From Siphonodentalium dalli (taxonomy: Eukaryota > Mollusca > Scaphopoda > Gadilida > Siphonodentaliidae): a stretch of 64,000 nt of DNA. Below are positions 53,401-62,963 of this stretch, one piece after another. Location of the stretch: positions 5,136,976-5,200,975 of the forward strand of contig CP136069.1 of the NCBI GenBank assembly GCA_032622095.1, read 5' to 3'. The notes under the pieces are model-generated. The model had not been told where the DNA came from. It saw only the letters and a list, made by a program, of their open reading frames with translations, and made no database searches. Within the stretch, counting starts at the first letter, position 1, and the number at the start of each line of letters is the position of its first letter. The position numbers and the translations under genes are program-made.

Positions 53401-56400
53401 ACAAGGAAATTTAGTATCGATTGTGCCCCAATTTTGAACATCAAACACACCTCAACCATTTAATAGAGGTTCGGAATATGCATGTAACCGTAGCGACAAT
53501 AACTCATGCAACAAATATCTAGCTCAACCACTGTATGAATTCTGGATAGCAACCACTCTATGAATTCTGGATAGCAACCACTGTATGAATTCTGGATAGC
53601 AACCACTGTATGAATTCTGGATAGCAACCACTCTATGAATTCTGGATAGCAACCACTCTATGAATTCTGGATAGCAACCACTCTATGAATTCTGGATAGC
53701 AACCACTCTATGAATTCTGGATAGCAACCACTCTATGAATTCTGGATAGCAACCACTCTATGAATTCTGGATAGCAACCACTGTATGAATTCTGGATAGC
53801 AACCACTATATGAATTCTGGATAGCAACCACTGTATTAATTCTGGATAGCAACCACTGTATGAATTCTGGATAGCAACCACTATATGAATTCTGGATAAC
53901 AACCACTGTATTAATTCTGGATAGCAACCACTGTATGAATTCTGGATAGCAACCACTGTATGAATTCTGGATAGCAACCACTGTATGAATTCTGGATAGC
54001 AACCACTCTATGAATTCTGGATAGCAACCACTCTATGAATTCTGGATAGCAACCACTGTATGAATTCTGGATAGCAACCACTCTATGAATTCTGGATAGC
54101 AACCACTCTATGAATTCTGGATAGCAACCACTGTATGAATTCTGGATAGCAACCAAGGTATGAATTCTGGATAGCAACCACTGTATGAATTCTGGATAGC
54201 AGCGATCTAAATGTCTGAACTCAACTCAACCACTGTATGAATTCTGGATAGAGATTACATTAGTGATGTAGGTTCCTGGATGTCTGAAGCGACGGTTTAG
54301 AGATTACACAGTGATGTAGGTACCTGGATGTCTGAAGCGACGGTTTAGAGATTACATTAGTGAAGTAGGTTCCTGGATGTCTGAAGCGACGGATTAGAGA
54401 TTACATTAGTGACATAGGTTCCTGAACGCCTCAAGCGACGGTTTAAAGATTACACAGTGACGTAGGTTCCAGGATGTCTGAAGCGACGGTTTAGAGATTA
54501 CATTAGTGACATAGGCACCTGGATGTCTGAAGCGACGGTTTAGAGATTACATTAGTGACATAGGTTCCTGAACGCCTCAAGCGATGGTTTAAAGATTACA
54601 CAGTGACGTAGGTTCCAGGATGTCTGAAGCGACGGTTTAGAGATTACATTAGTGATGTATGTTCCTGAATGTCTGAATCAATAGATTAGGGATTATATAA
54701 GTGATGTAGGTTCCTGGACGTCTGAAGCGACGGTTTAGAGATTACATTAGTGATGTAGGTTCCTGGACATCTGAAGCGACGGGTTAGAGATTACATTAGT
54801 GATGTAGGTTCCTGGACGTCTGAAGCGACGGGTTAGAGATTACATTAGTGATGTAGGTTCCTGGACGTCTGAAGCGACGGTTTAGAGATTATTTTAGTGA
54901 CGTAGAATCCTGGACGTCTGAAGCGACGGGTTAGAGATTACATTAGTGATGTAGGTTCCTGGACATCTGAAGCGACGGTTTAGAGATTACATTAGTGATG
55001 TAGGTTCCTGGACGTCTGAATCAATGGTTTAGGGATTATATAAGTGACGTAGGTTCCTGGACGTCTGAAGCGACGGTTTAGAGATTACATTAGTGACGTA
55101 AGTTCCTGAACATCTGAAGCGACGGTTTAGAGATTACATTAGTGATGTAGGTTCCTGAATGTCTGAATCAATGGTTTAGGGATTATATAAGTGATGTAGG
55201 TTCCTGGACGTCTGAAGCGACGGTTTAGAGATTACATTAGTGATGTAGGTTCCTGGACATCTGAAGCGACGGGTTAGAGATTACATTAGTGATGTAGGTT
55301 CCTGGACGTCTGAAGCGACGGATTAGAGATTACATTAGTGATGTAGGTTCCTGGACGTCTGAAGCGTCGGTTTAGAGATTATTTTAGTGACGTAGGTTCC
55401 TGGACGTCTGAAGCGACGGGTTAGAGATTACATTAGTGATGTAGGTTCCTGGACGTCTGAAGCGACGGTTTAGAGATTATTTTAGTGACGTAGGTTCCTG
55501 GACGTCTGAAGCGTCGGTTCAGAGATTACATTAGTGATGTAGGTTCCTGGACGTCTGAAGCGACGGTTTATTGTTTACATTAGTGATGTAGGTTCCTGGA
55601 CGTCTGAAGCGACGGTTTAGAGATTACATTAGTGATGTAGGTTCCTGAACGTCTGAATCAATGGTTTAGGGATTATATAAGTGGCGTAGGTTCCTGGACG
55701 TCTGAAGCGTCGGTTTAGAGATTACATTAGTGATGTAGGTTCCTGGACGTCTGAAGCGACGGTTTAGAGATTACATTAGTGATGTAGGTTCCTGGACGTC
55801 TGAAGCGACGGTTTAGAGATTACATTAGTGACGTAGGTTCCTGGACATCTGAAGCGACGGTTTAGAGATTACATTAGTGATGTAGGTTCCTGGACGTCTG
55901 AAGCGTCGGTTTAGAGATTACATTAGTGACGTAGGTTCCTGGACATCTGAAGCGACGGTTTAGAGATTACATTAGTGATGTAGGTTCCTGGACGTCTGAA
56001 GCGTCGGTTTAGAGATTACATTAGTGACGTAGGTTCCTGGACATCTGAAGCGACGGTTTAGAGATTACATTAGTGATGTAGGTTCCTGGACGTCTGAAGC
56101 GACGGTTTAGAGTTTACATTAGTGATGTAGGTTCCTGGACGTCTGAAGCGACGGTTTAGAGATTACATTAGTGACGTATGTTCCTGGCCCTGTTATATTT
56201 CCTGAACACCCCTCCAGATGAGTAATAGACCAGTCCATTGTAAACTTTTATAACTGATTGGAGAATTTTGAGGCCTGTTAAATACAGGCCTCAAAACACC
56301 CCACATAGCAGGCTAGCATCACTAAATTCACCCTCTGGGAACCTCATTTTGCTTAGGCCTCATCTTCTCTGGAAAGTATCTTTATTATCAAATTAACATT

Positions 56401-59400
56401 TAGTTTTTTTAAGTTTTGTTTTCTTTAGAAACTTATTTAGAAAGTGTAATTTTATTTTTTACCTTAGTTTCTCTATATCCCCAAATTGGCAGATGACACA
56501 ATGCATAATCAAGGTACCAAATGGGTGCACATCACCATCTGGGAACATATCTGAGTCTATGTCTCCCATAGAAGATGAGGCCATGCAGAATGAGGTCCCC
56601 AGAGGGTGAATTTAGTGACGCTACCCCACAGGCATCACCAAATTCACACTCTGGAGACCTCATTCTGCAAATATCCAGCACCATATTTTGAGGCCAAGTA
56701 TTTAACATAATGAAAGTCTCAATGACACTGTAGCTCAAATTTGAAATCCAAGATGGGTTTCAGTAAAAATAAATGACTCCCATATAGATTGTCACCCCGA
56801 AGATCCATATGAAGTTTGAGTGATGTTAGGATGAGAGATGCAAACTGAAGGGACTGCTAATGGAAATTGTTGACGGATCGATGGATTGACAGATAGGCAG
56901 ACAACAGACGATAACCCATTGTAATAGCTCAAACTTGACTTTGTCAAGTTGAGCTAAAAAGGAATAATGATCGATATTTAGAGAATACATGCACTGGGGA
57001 AGCAAAGCAAAACCATTAATATAATAGAGTTATACCCCTTGTACCATTAGCATTACCGGTACTGAGAGCAGATGTCCTCAATTTATGTCCTCAACATGAG
57101 AGCAGATGAATGTCCTTAATTTCAGAAGTAATTTATGCAAGTTTGAAATTCAACACGAGACCTTTATACTTTATAACCATATTCAAGGTTTGAAATATGA
57201 GGTCACATGGCAATTGACAGGTAGAAACCACAGGAAAGTCGCTGCATACATGTACCTGTCTTAACTCTTATAGGGCCATTACCCACAGGAGCAGTGAGAT
57301 GGTTCTGAAGTATGCTGATGTGGTCATTGTTACAAGGCAGTGATAAACTTTTTTAGGAGTTTTTTCAAATCGGTCACAAGTTTAGCCAGCTTTTCACTGG
57401 TGACAGGGACCAGCCCGGAGGTTTCACTGGTGACAGGGACCAGCCCGGAGGTTTCACTGGTGACAGGGACCAGCCCGGAGGTTTCACTGGTGACAGGGAC
57501 CAGCCCGGAGGTTTCACTGGTGACAGGGACCAGCCTGGAGGTTTCAAATGAAAAGAGGTCACTTCTCCCTGTTCAGTTATTAGGGAGGAGTGGACTGTTA
57601 TCAGGGAGAAGTAACAATGGCTGAAGTACAATTTACACCCAGACATTACCCTTCCATGATCCAATAAGTAATTCTGCGACACAAGAGCCCATATATAAAC
57701 CCATTATACATGTAGTTATATAAATCCATTATACATGTAGTTATATGAATCCATTATACATGTAGTTATATGAATCCATTATACATGTAGTTATATAAAT
57801 CCATTATACATGTAGTTATATGAGAAAATCATCATAATTAGAAAATATTCTTTAACCCTTTGAGTGCCAGGGGCCGATCTCATCGGCCCTAAACCTACAA
57901 AATAAGTCTGTTAAAGAATATAAGAATAAATTATTAAAATTGTAAAAAAATTGTAAAAAAAAAAATAAAAAAAAAATTGTTAGGCCAATGCATTCTCTTA
58001 TAACTGCATAACTGTAACCATCACAATGTGGTCAATGAACCGTTTCCAATGATATCCATATTTGTATGGTGTTATTGAGACAGACCGAAGATATTTTAGG
58101 CTGTTGAAGCTTTATTTGGGCATTTTTGGCCGCTTTGTTGGGTAAAGGGTTAATGACTAGAGTTGTTTTTCATCATTCATAAAGTAAATGAGTGTATTTT
58201 GCACGCATCCATGGCTCAAATTCGTTCATTTGTTGCATATATTCTATTGAGTATAAAAGTAGATGGTCCCATAAATGGCCGGATTTAGTGTACAGTCCCA
58301 TTTTAATGCTTTTGAAAAAAATTTGGGACACAGTTAAAGACAGAGAAATCTCACCATCATATGCATCCCACCAGCTTCCATGTCGTGACCTGGCATTTCA
58401 TGTCCCGGCATTTCATGACCCGGCATTTCGTGACCAGTTGACATCTGATGACCAGCGTGTGGATCTTGAGTCGTGTGACCCATATGATTCATCGTAGCGT
58501 TCATTGGCATTGCCTGCAAGATATACACACAAAAATAATTATTGATCCCTGAAACTGTCCAAGAAACTAATTATATATGTGATTACACCAAACTAAATAT
58601 ATATGTGATTACACCAAACTAATTATATATGTATGGATTATATATGTGATTACACCAAGTCATGTATGGATTACACCAAGTCATGTATGGAATATATATG
58701 TGATTGCACCAAGTAATGTATGTGATTACACCAAGTCATGTATGGATTGCTAGTAGTATATAGTAATGCTCTACCTAATCGACTCCTTAACCACAGCAGA
58801 ATTATGGGTAATTTTTCAGGATTTAGTCGGAAATATGGCTTGTTGCCATTCATCGGAAAGCTCTCGGCAAGCCATATTTCCGACTAAATCCTGAAAAATT
58901 ACCCATAATTCTGCTGTGGTTAAGGAGTCGATTATGTAGAGCATTACTGTAGCAATTGTGTAACAAAACAAAGAAATTTACCTTGCCGAGAGCTTTCCGA
59001 TGAATGGCAACAAGCCATATTTACGACTAAATCTATATGATATCATTATTATCCAACATATCATGGGGGTTCTATTCGATACCATATCTATATGATATCA
59101 TTATTATCCAACACGTCATGAGGGTTCTATTCGATACATATCTATATGTTGTTCATCCATCAATTCAGAAAAATGAGATTAACCCGATCATGTTCATTGA
59201 GGCTCGCCTGAATATGAAAAGCTGGCTACAAATGTGATCGCCATAGAAAAGCTGGCTACATTTGTGATCGATTTAAAAAGCTGGCTACGAATGTGACCGA
59301 TGCCTTGTGACAATGACCCAACCAGCTCTAGTGTCACCCCAAAGTACGGTATGAACTTCATACTATAAAGTTTGGAGGATGAGAGATGCATGTGGCCTGC

Positions 59401-62400
59401 AGAGAGTGTACCAAAGGATTTAGTCATGCAAAGAGTAAATTCAAGAGGGCCGCTGATGGCCATGTTTTGTATAACCTTGTTTTCATGCCACTCATCACCT
59501 TGACATTGATACATACCACTATTGTTATGCCACTCATATGATCTTGATCATATATATGACCTTGATAAATACCACTGTTGTCATGGCACTCATATGACCT
59601 TGATCATATATATGACCTTGATACATACTTCTGTTGTTATGCCAATCATATGACCTTGATACATACCATTGTTGTCATGCCAATCATATGATCTTGATCA
59701 TATATATGACCTTGATACATACCACTGTTGTTATGCCACTCATATGACATTGATCATATATATGACCTTGATACATACTTCTGTTGTCATGGAACTCATA
59801 TGACATTGATACATACCATTGTTGTCATGCCAATCATACAGGGGTGGCGCCAAGGGGGGGGTCAGGGGGGGCAAAGACGATAAACATTGGAAAATCCGCG
59901 ACTCGAAACACGTGCACTGGTGATTAACAAATCGACGTGGGCGTGCAGAGTTAATGAATCACATTACCAGAGTGTCCATATATATACAGTCCATATCCGA
60001 ACTTTGATGTTTGCACGGCTTTATGTCAGTGTGTTAGTTGAGTCGAGTTCAATTAATTGTCAGTGACACATGCCACGTGCAGGAGCAACACTGAGTACCA
60101 ATCAGATCGCTATTGTGTGGCAACAATAGCAAAGCGATCTGATTGGTAATCAGTGTTGCAATGCTCACACACGTGGCATGTGTCAACAGTTACTGACAAT
60201 TAATTATCAGATGATTTCAGGTCACATCATGAATTTTATTCTTTGAAAAGATAGTGTTTCGCCTTGCATGCATTATATCATGCTTACTAGTACTTCCCCG
60301 GGATAGATTATTACTTGAGAGATTTAAAGAATAATAACACAACATAAATTGTGGACTGGATAGAATTTTAATTCAGTGGATTATGGGATAATCCTCATCC
60401 AACTTTGTTCTCTCCTTCAAATAGCTTTCTGCATCAATTTTTCACATCGTATGTTACCTGAACAAATTTACATCTATTATACGCTCCTAAATGATGTTCA
60501 CGGACTCATGGTTCATCCGTCTTTGTAAGTTGATCCAACTACCTGTGGCGAAAGATTTACGGTGAGTTAACTTAAGATCAATTCCATATTGTCATTACTA
60601 TTGTATATGCTGATTTTTTTTTCTCCAAATACTCAAGTAAAAGTGACAATTATGATCCCCTAGAACAGTGTGTATGTTGACACCAGAACACTCCAGAATC
60701 GATCTCAGGCTATGTATTTTCAAAATTTTCGTGGGGGAAGTTCCCCAAACCCCCCGTGTGAGAGGGGACACCCCTCTCGCGCTCTCCCCGGGGCTGCCTT
60801 CGGCAGCCGCCGATGACCTTCGGTCACCGGTCTAGCCCCCCTGTCGGGGACCATAGCCCCTCCGTCGGGGAAATCCTGGCGCCACCCCTGCAATCATATG
60901 ATCTTGATCATATATATGACATTGATACATACCACTGTTGTTAAGGCACTCATATGATCTTGATACAAACTACTGTTGTCATGGCACTCATTTGACCTTT
61001 ATACATACCACTGTTGTGATCTTGATCATATATATGACCTTGAAACAAACTACTGTTGTCATATGACCTTGACACATACCATTGTTGTCATGCCACTCAT
61101 ATGACCTTGGCATTGATACATACCATTGTCGTCATGCCACTCACATGATCTTGATCATATATATGACCTTGACACATACCATTGTTGTCATGCCACTCAT
61201 ATGACCTTGATACATACCATTGTATACATAACTTGTATGTAAAACCCTTCGGGTTTTACACAAGTTATGTCCACTTACCTCACCGTTACATCTCCATAAA
61301 AACAGTCCACATGACAGTTAATCCTTATATGACAACTACTGTTGTTATGCCACTCATATGACCTTGATACATACCACTGTTGTTATGCCACTCATATGAC
61401 CTTGACATTGATACATACCACTGTTGTTATGCCACTCATATGACCTTGATACATACCACTGTTGTTATGCCACTCATATGACCTTGACATTGATACATTC
61501 CACTGTTGTTATACCACTCATATGACCTTGATACATACCACTGTTGTTATGCCACTCATATGACCTTGACATTGATACATACCACTGTTGTTATGCCACT
61601 CATATGACCTTGATACATACCACTGTTGTTATGCCACTCATATGACCTTGACCTTGATACATACCACTGTTGTTATACCACTCATATGACCTTTATACAT
61701 ACCACTGTTGTTATGCCACTCATATAATCTTGATCATTTATGACCTTCATACTAACTACTGTTGTCATGGCACTCATATGACCTTTATACATACTACTGT
61801 TGTGCCACTCATATGACCTTGACACACACCAGTTGTTATGCCACTCACATGACCTTGACATTGATACATACCACTGTTGTTATGCCACTCACGTGACCTT
61901 GACCTTGATACATACCACTGTTGTTATGCCACTCATATGATCTTGATACATACCACTGTTGTTATGCCACTCATTTGACCTTGATACATACCACTGTTAT
62001 GCCACTCATATGACCTTGATACATATATATTACCTTGATATATATCACTGTTGTCATGGCACTCATATTACCTTGATACATACCACTGTTGTCATGCCAC
62101 TCATATGACCTTGATATATATCACTGTTGTCATGCCACTCATTTGACCTTGATACATACCACTGTTATGCCACTCATATGACCTTGATACATATATATGA
62201 CCTTGATACATACCACTATTGTCATGCCACTCATATGACCTTGATACATACCACTATTGTCATGCCACTCATATGACCTTGATATATATCACTGTTGTCA
62301 TGGCACTCATATGATCTTGATACATATATATGACCTTGATACATACCACTGTTGTCATGCCACTCATTTGACCTTGATACATACCACTGTTATGCCACTC

Positions 62401-62963
62401 ATATGACCTTGATACATATATATGACATTGATACATACCACTATTGTCATGCCACTCATATGACCTTGATACATACCACTATTGTCATGCCACTCATATG
62501 ACCTTGATACATACCACTATTGTCATGCCACTCATATGACCTTGATATATATCACTGTTGTCATGGCACTCATATGATCTTGATACATATATATTACCTT
62601 GATACATACCACTGTTGTCATGCCACTCATATGACCTTGATACATACCACTGTTGTCATGCCACTCATATGACCTTGATACATATATATGACCTTGATAC
62701 ATACCACTGTTGTCATGGCACTCATATTACCTTGATACATACCACTGTTGTCATGCCACTCATATGACCTTGATACATATATATTACCTTGATACATACC
62801 ACTGTTGTTATGCCACTCATATGATCTTGATACATATATATTACCTTGATAAATACCACTGTTGTCATGGCACTCATATGATCTTGACATTGATACATAC
62901 CATTGTTGTCATGCCACCCATATGGCCATCATGTTGCATCTTTGAATGTTGACTGTTTCAGAC
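44214..62963 (-). CDS. SLC31A1: High-affinity copper transporter, CTR1/SLC31 family, 5 coding exons
   Basis: Coding exons 62939-62901, 58513-58355, 49452-49383, 47953-47797 and 44415-44214 total 627 nt, or 208 residues plus TAG. All borders are GT-AG with matching phases. Residues 1-68 form a Met/His-rich extracellular copper-capture segment. TM1 is at about 91-107 ([19 protein letters not shown]), followed by a cytosolic loop. TM2 is at about 155-172 with MLVFM (M168-x3-M172), and TM3 at about 179-195 with GAGFG (G185-x3-G189). The tail ends in HCH (206-208). These are the signature features of the trimeric plasma-membrane Cu(I) channel, which animals use to import copper. Human CTR1 is 190 residues. 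A CTR2-like role is possible but the long Met-rich ectodomain favours CTR1. The gene spans 18.7 kb because the introns are filled with arrays. Confidence 0.92.
44459..44508 (-). repeat. Intronic exact copy of a CTR1 exon 5 segment
   Basis: 50 bp starting 'gtcatgaacacaagcatcag' and ending 'cacttgtatcatatg' equal 44323-44372, which encodes part of TM2. It lies in intron 4 without splice signals. Confidence 0.95.
44645..46275. repeat. 29/32-bp minisatellite, ~54 copies, in CTR1 intron 4
   Basis: The unit 'gttcccatgctggttgatat' + 'atgtgccag', with a second class that has 'ccacag'. Because 29 and 32 are both 3n+2 and the unit has no stop on the - strand, all three - frames stay open for >500 codons, giving YINQHGN / HISTSMG / WHIYQPAW repeats. 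It is intronic, so it is not called as a gene. Confidence 0.95.
46310..47690. repeat. 44-bp minisatellite, ~31 copies, in CTR1 intron 4
   Basis: The unit 'gttacagatggacggacgac' + 'acacgagggtcattactatg' + 'taaa', with variants (gttcc, gatac, gtaacg). It grades into the 44-bp donor-bearing copies at 47691-47820. Confidence 0.95.
47678..47796 (-). repeat. Triplicated splice donor region of CTR1 exon 4
   Basis: 'tctatgtaaattgaaggaga' + 'gatgtttcttacctagcaga' occurs three times at 44-bp spacing. The most distal from the array is the true exon end. Each copy has the - strand donor AG|GTAAGA. Confidence 0.9.
47797..47953 (-). CDS. SLC31A1: CTR1 coding exon 4: TM1 and cytosolic loop
   Basis: The acceptor ttatttgttccag is followed by GG ATG ATT GGA, and the donor is GCT AG|GTAAGA. 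The exon is 157 nt, phase 1 to 2. It encodes the TM1 peptide [19 protein letters not shown], then [14 protein letters not shown] and an acidic, polar loop ending [12 protein letters not shown]-x-K is the conserved end of TM1 in the family. The acceptor and 5' 31 nt are duplicated 66 bp upstream, and the donor end is triplicated downstream. Confidence 0.93.
47922..48066 (-). repeat. 66-bp duplication of CTR1 exon 4 5' end and acceptor
   Basis: The unit runs from 'tacaaacatcactacacacg' through 'ctccaatcatccctggaaca' and 'aataaataaaaacatgaaaaacacca'. Starts are at 47922 and 47988, with a third partial start at 48054. Both full copies keep the ...ttccag|GG acceptor on the - strand. 66 is a multiple of three and the frame between the acceptors is open. 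Confidence 0.93.
48194..48659. mobile_element. Two family B copies around a repeat E fragment, in CTR1 intron 3
   Basis: B starts 'gagtaatgccctaaataatc' and its inverse arm breaks off at 48382. A repeat E piece (gtgcgtgaaactgatcagtt ... atcgccgaaaacctt) fills 48397-48503. A second B copy runs to 'gggcattactg-TA'. Confidence 0.8.
48935..49372. repeat. G/T-rich minisatellite bracketed by CTR1 exon 3 donor copies
   Basis: Units 'gttgtgggtaggag' and 'gtgttgtgtgtag' repeat ~25 times. The left border (48935-48965: 'ttaacttaccactgttactg' + 'tctgtgagtag') is a diverged copy of the true exon 3 end with donor (49375-49415) at the right border. Confidence 0.85.
49383..49452 (-). CDS. SLC31A1: CTR1 coding exon 3: pre-TM1 segment
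   Basis: The acceptor ttctttttcag is followed by AAA ATG TAC, and the donor is G|GTAAGT. The exon is 70 nt, phase 0 to 1. The peptide [20 protein letters not shown] then SNG matches the region between the MxM copper-entry methionines and TM1 in CTR1 proteins (M-x-F-x-x-G ... LLF). A second copy of its 3' end with donor lies at 48935-48965. Confidence 0.88.
49490..49724. mobile_element. P3 TTAA-type element, decayed, in CTR1 intron 2
   Basis: 'ccTTAAcactttcacgatgg' + 'gagctgc' ... 'gaagctccagtcaaggaagg', with two diverged core hairpins. Confidence 0.65.
49728..56190. repeat. Two ~3-kb tandem blocks, each with repeat E, a 25-bp array and a 49-bp array
   Basis: Block 1 begins 'aactaaagctcattaacaag' at 49728 and block 2 with the same at 52725. 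Both run through inverted repeat E, 'aacctacgccacaaatcaag' doublets, and 'aaacttgtttaaaacattta'. Then comes a 25-bp minisatellite (caaccactgtatgaattctg + gatag; 50505-51260 and 53520-54250), then a 49-bp one (ggttcctggacgtctgaagc + gacggtttagagattacatt + agtgatgta; 51260-52724 and 54250-56190). All of it lies in CTR1 intron 2. Confidence 0.93.
56290..56692. mobile_element. Family C long element, decayed
   Basis: 'ctagcatcactaaattcacc' ... 'gaggtccccagagggtgaat' ... 'ctggagacctcattctgcaa', with the long middle 'tagtttctctatatccccaa' in the same form as 9160-9290 inverted. Behind it (56735-56955) lies an inverse family F copy ending 'cttgactttgtcaagttgag'. Confidence 0.75.
57389..57545. repeat. 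30-bp minisatellite, 5 copies
   Basis: The unit 'tttcactggtgacagggacc' + 'agcccggagg'. It translates openly on both strands because 30 is a multiple of three, but it is intronic. 56956-57388 has no visible feature. Confidence 0.92.
57695..57825. repeat. 25-bp tandem repeat, ~5 copies
   Basis: The unit 'aatccattatacatgtagtt' + 'atatg' lies in CTR1 intron 2. Confidence 0.9.
57852..58153. mobile_element. Chimeric TTAA element: P1 left half, P2 right half
   Basis: Starts TTAA-CCCTTTGAGTGCCAGGGGCC with P1 sequence (gatctcatcggccctaaacc). It switches inside a core hairpin (ggccaatgcattctcttata|actgcataactg) to P2 sequence (gacagaccgaagatatttta ... ttgttgggtaaaggg-TTAA). Confidence 0.85.
58355..58513 (-). 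CDS. SLC31A1: CTR1 coding exon 2: Met/His-rich copper-binding ectodomain
   Basis: The acceptor atatcttgcag is followed by GCA ATG CCA ATG, and the donor is ATG|GTGAGA. The exon has 53 codons, phase 0 to 0. The peptide has [13 protein letters not shown], then three GHEMP units and GHDM, ending GGMHMM. The M-x-x-H/M pattern is the copper-binding ectodomain, and NAT is a possible N-glycosylation site. The GHEMP units come from a 12-bp tandem repeat, so copy number may vary between alleles. If the ATG of exon 1 were not used, ATG at 58510 would serve. Confidence 0.9.
58555..58745. repeat. Short tandem repeat 'tatatatgtgattacaccaa'
   Basis: Irregular units of ~20-30 bp with 'gattacaccaagtcatgtat' lie in CTR1 intron 1, just outside exon 2. 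Confidence 0.75.
58759..59035. mobile_element. Family B copy plus a detached arm fragment
   Basis: 'agtaatgctctacctaatcg' ... 'cgattatgtagagcattact' with matching changes in both arms and a shortened turn. The missing turn piece 'gagagctttccgatgaatgg' + 'caacaagccatatt' sits separately at 58988-59030. Confidence 0.8.
59036..59500. repeat. Family F remnants and short duplications
   Basis: A ~58-bp duplication (tctatatgatatcattatta...) lies at 59030-59145. 'aaaagctggctac' occurs three times at 59218-59290. An inverse family F piece lies at 59340-59470. No gene. Confidence 0.6.
59500..62900 (-). repeat. ~37-40-bp array derived from CTR1 exon 1 end plus splice donor
   Basis: The + strand unit is 'accttgatacataccactgt' + 'tgttatgccactcatatg'. 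On the - strand this reads CATATGAGTGGCATAACAAC + AGTG|GTATGTATCAAGGT, which matches the true exon 1 end (CATATGGGTGGCATGACAAC + AATG|GTATGTATCAATGT). In the exon's frame a unit reads HMSGMTTV. Many tens of units fill intron 1 from the real donor onward, interrupted by a hAT-like element and, at 61225-61335, by a small hairpin (gtaaaacccttcgggtttta). Confidence 0.9.
59839..60890. mobile_element. 1052-bp non-autonomous hAT-like element with exact 8-bp target duplication
   Basis: Ends CAGGGGTGGCGCCA and TGGCGCCACCCCTG. CAATCATA stands on both sides (59831-59838, 60891-60898). Inside, a ~75-bp-arm palindrome is centred near 60123 (aattgtcagtgacacatgcc... inverse 60160-60205), with arms 'accaatcagatcgctattgt' / 'agcgatctgattggt'. 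No transposase frame. Confidence 0.9.
62901..62963 (-). CDS. SLC31A1: CTR1 coding exon 1 (start exon)
   Basis: On the - strand, ATG at 62939 opens [13 protein letters not shown] and stops at the donor ATG|GTATGT in phase 0. The Met/His spacing matches CTR1 N termini. An in-frame TGA lies 21 nt upstream of the ATG, which supports the start. An acceptor-like ttatttttag (62964-62973) suggests a separate 5' UTR exon further out. This exon is too short for ordinary ORF calling. Its 3' end is the apparent founder of the intron 1 array. Confidence 0.75.

Noticed and set aside
50617-54177. Six - strand frames of 64-89 codons ([23 protein letters not shown]-type)
   Set aside because: Repeat translations of the 25-bp minisatellite in CTR1 intron 2.
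62627-62952. Frames of 80-87 codons on both strands at the CTR1 exon 1 side
   Set aside because: They are translations of the exon-derived array. Only the 13 codons at 62901-62939 are supported as coding.
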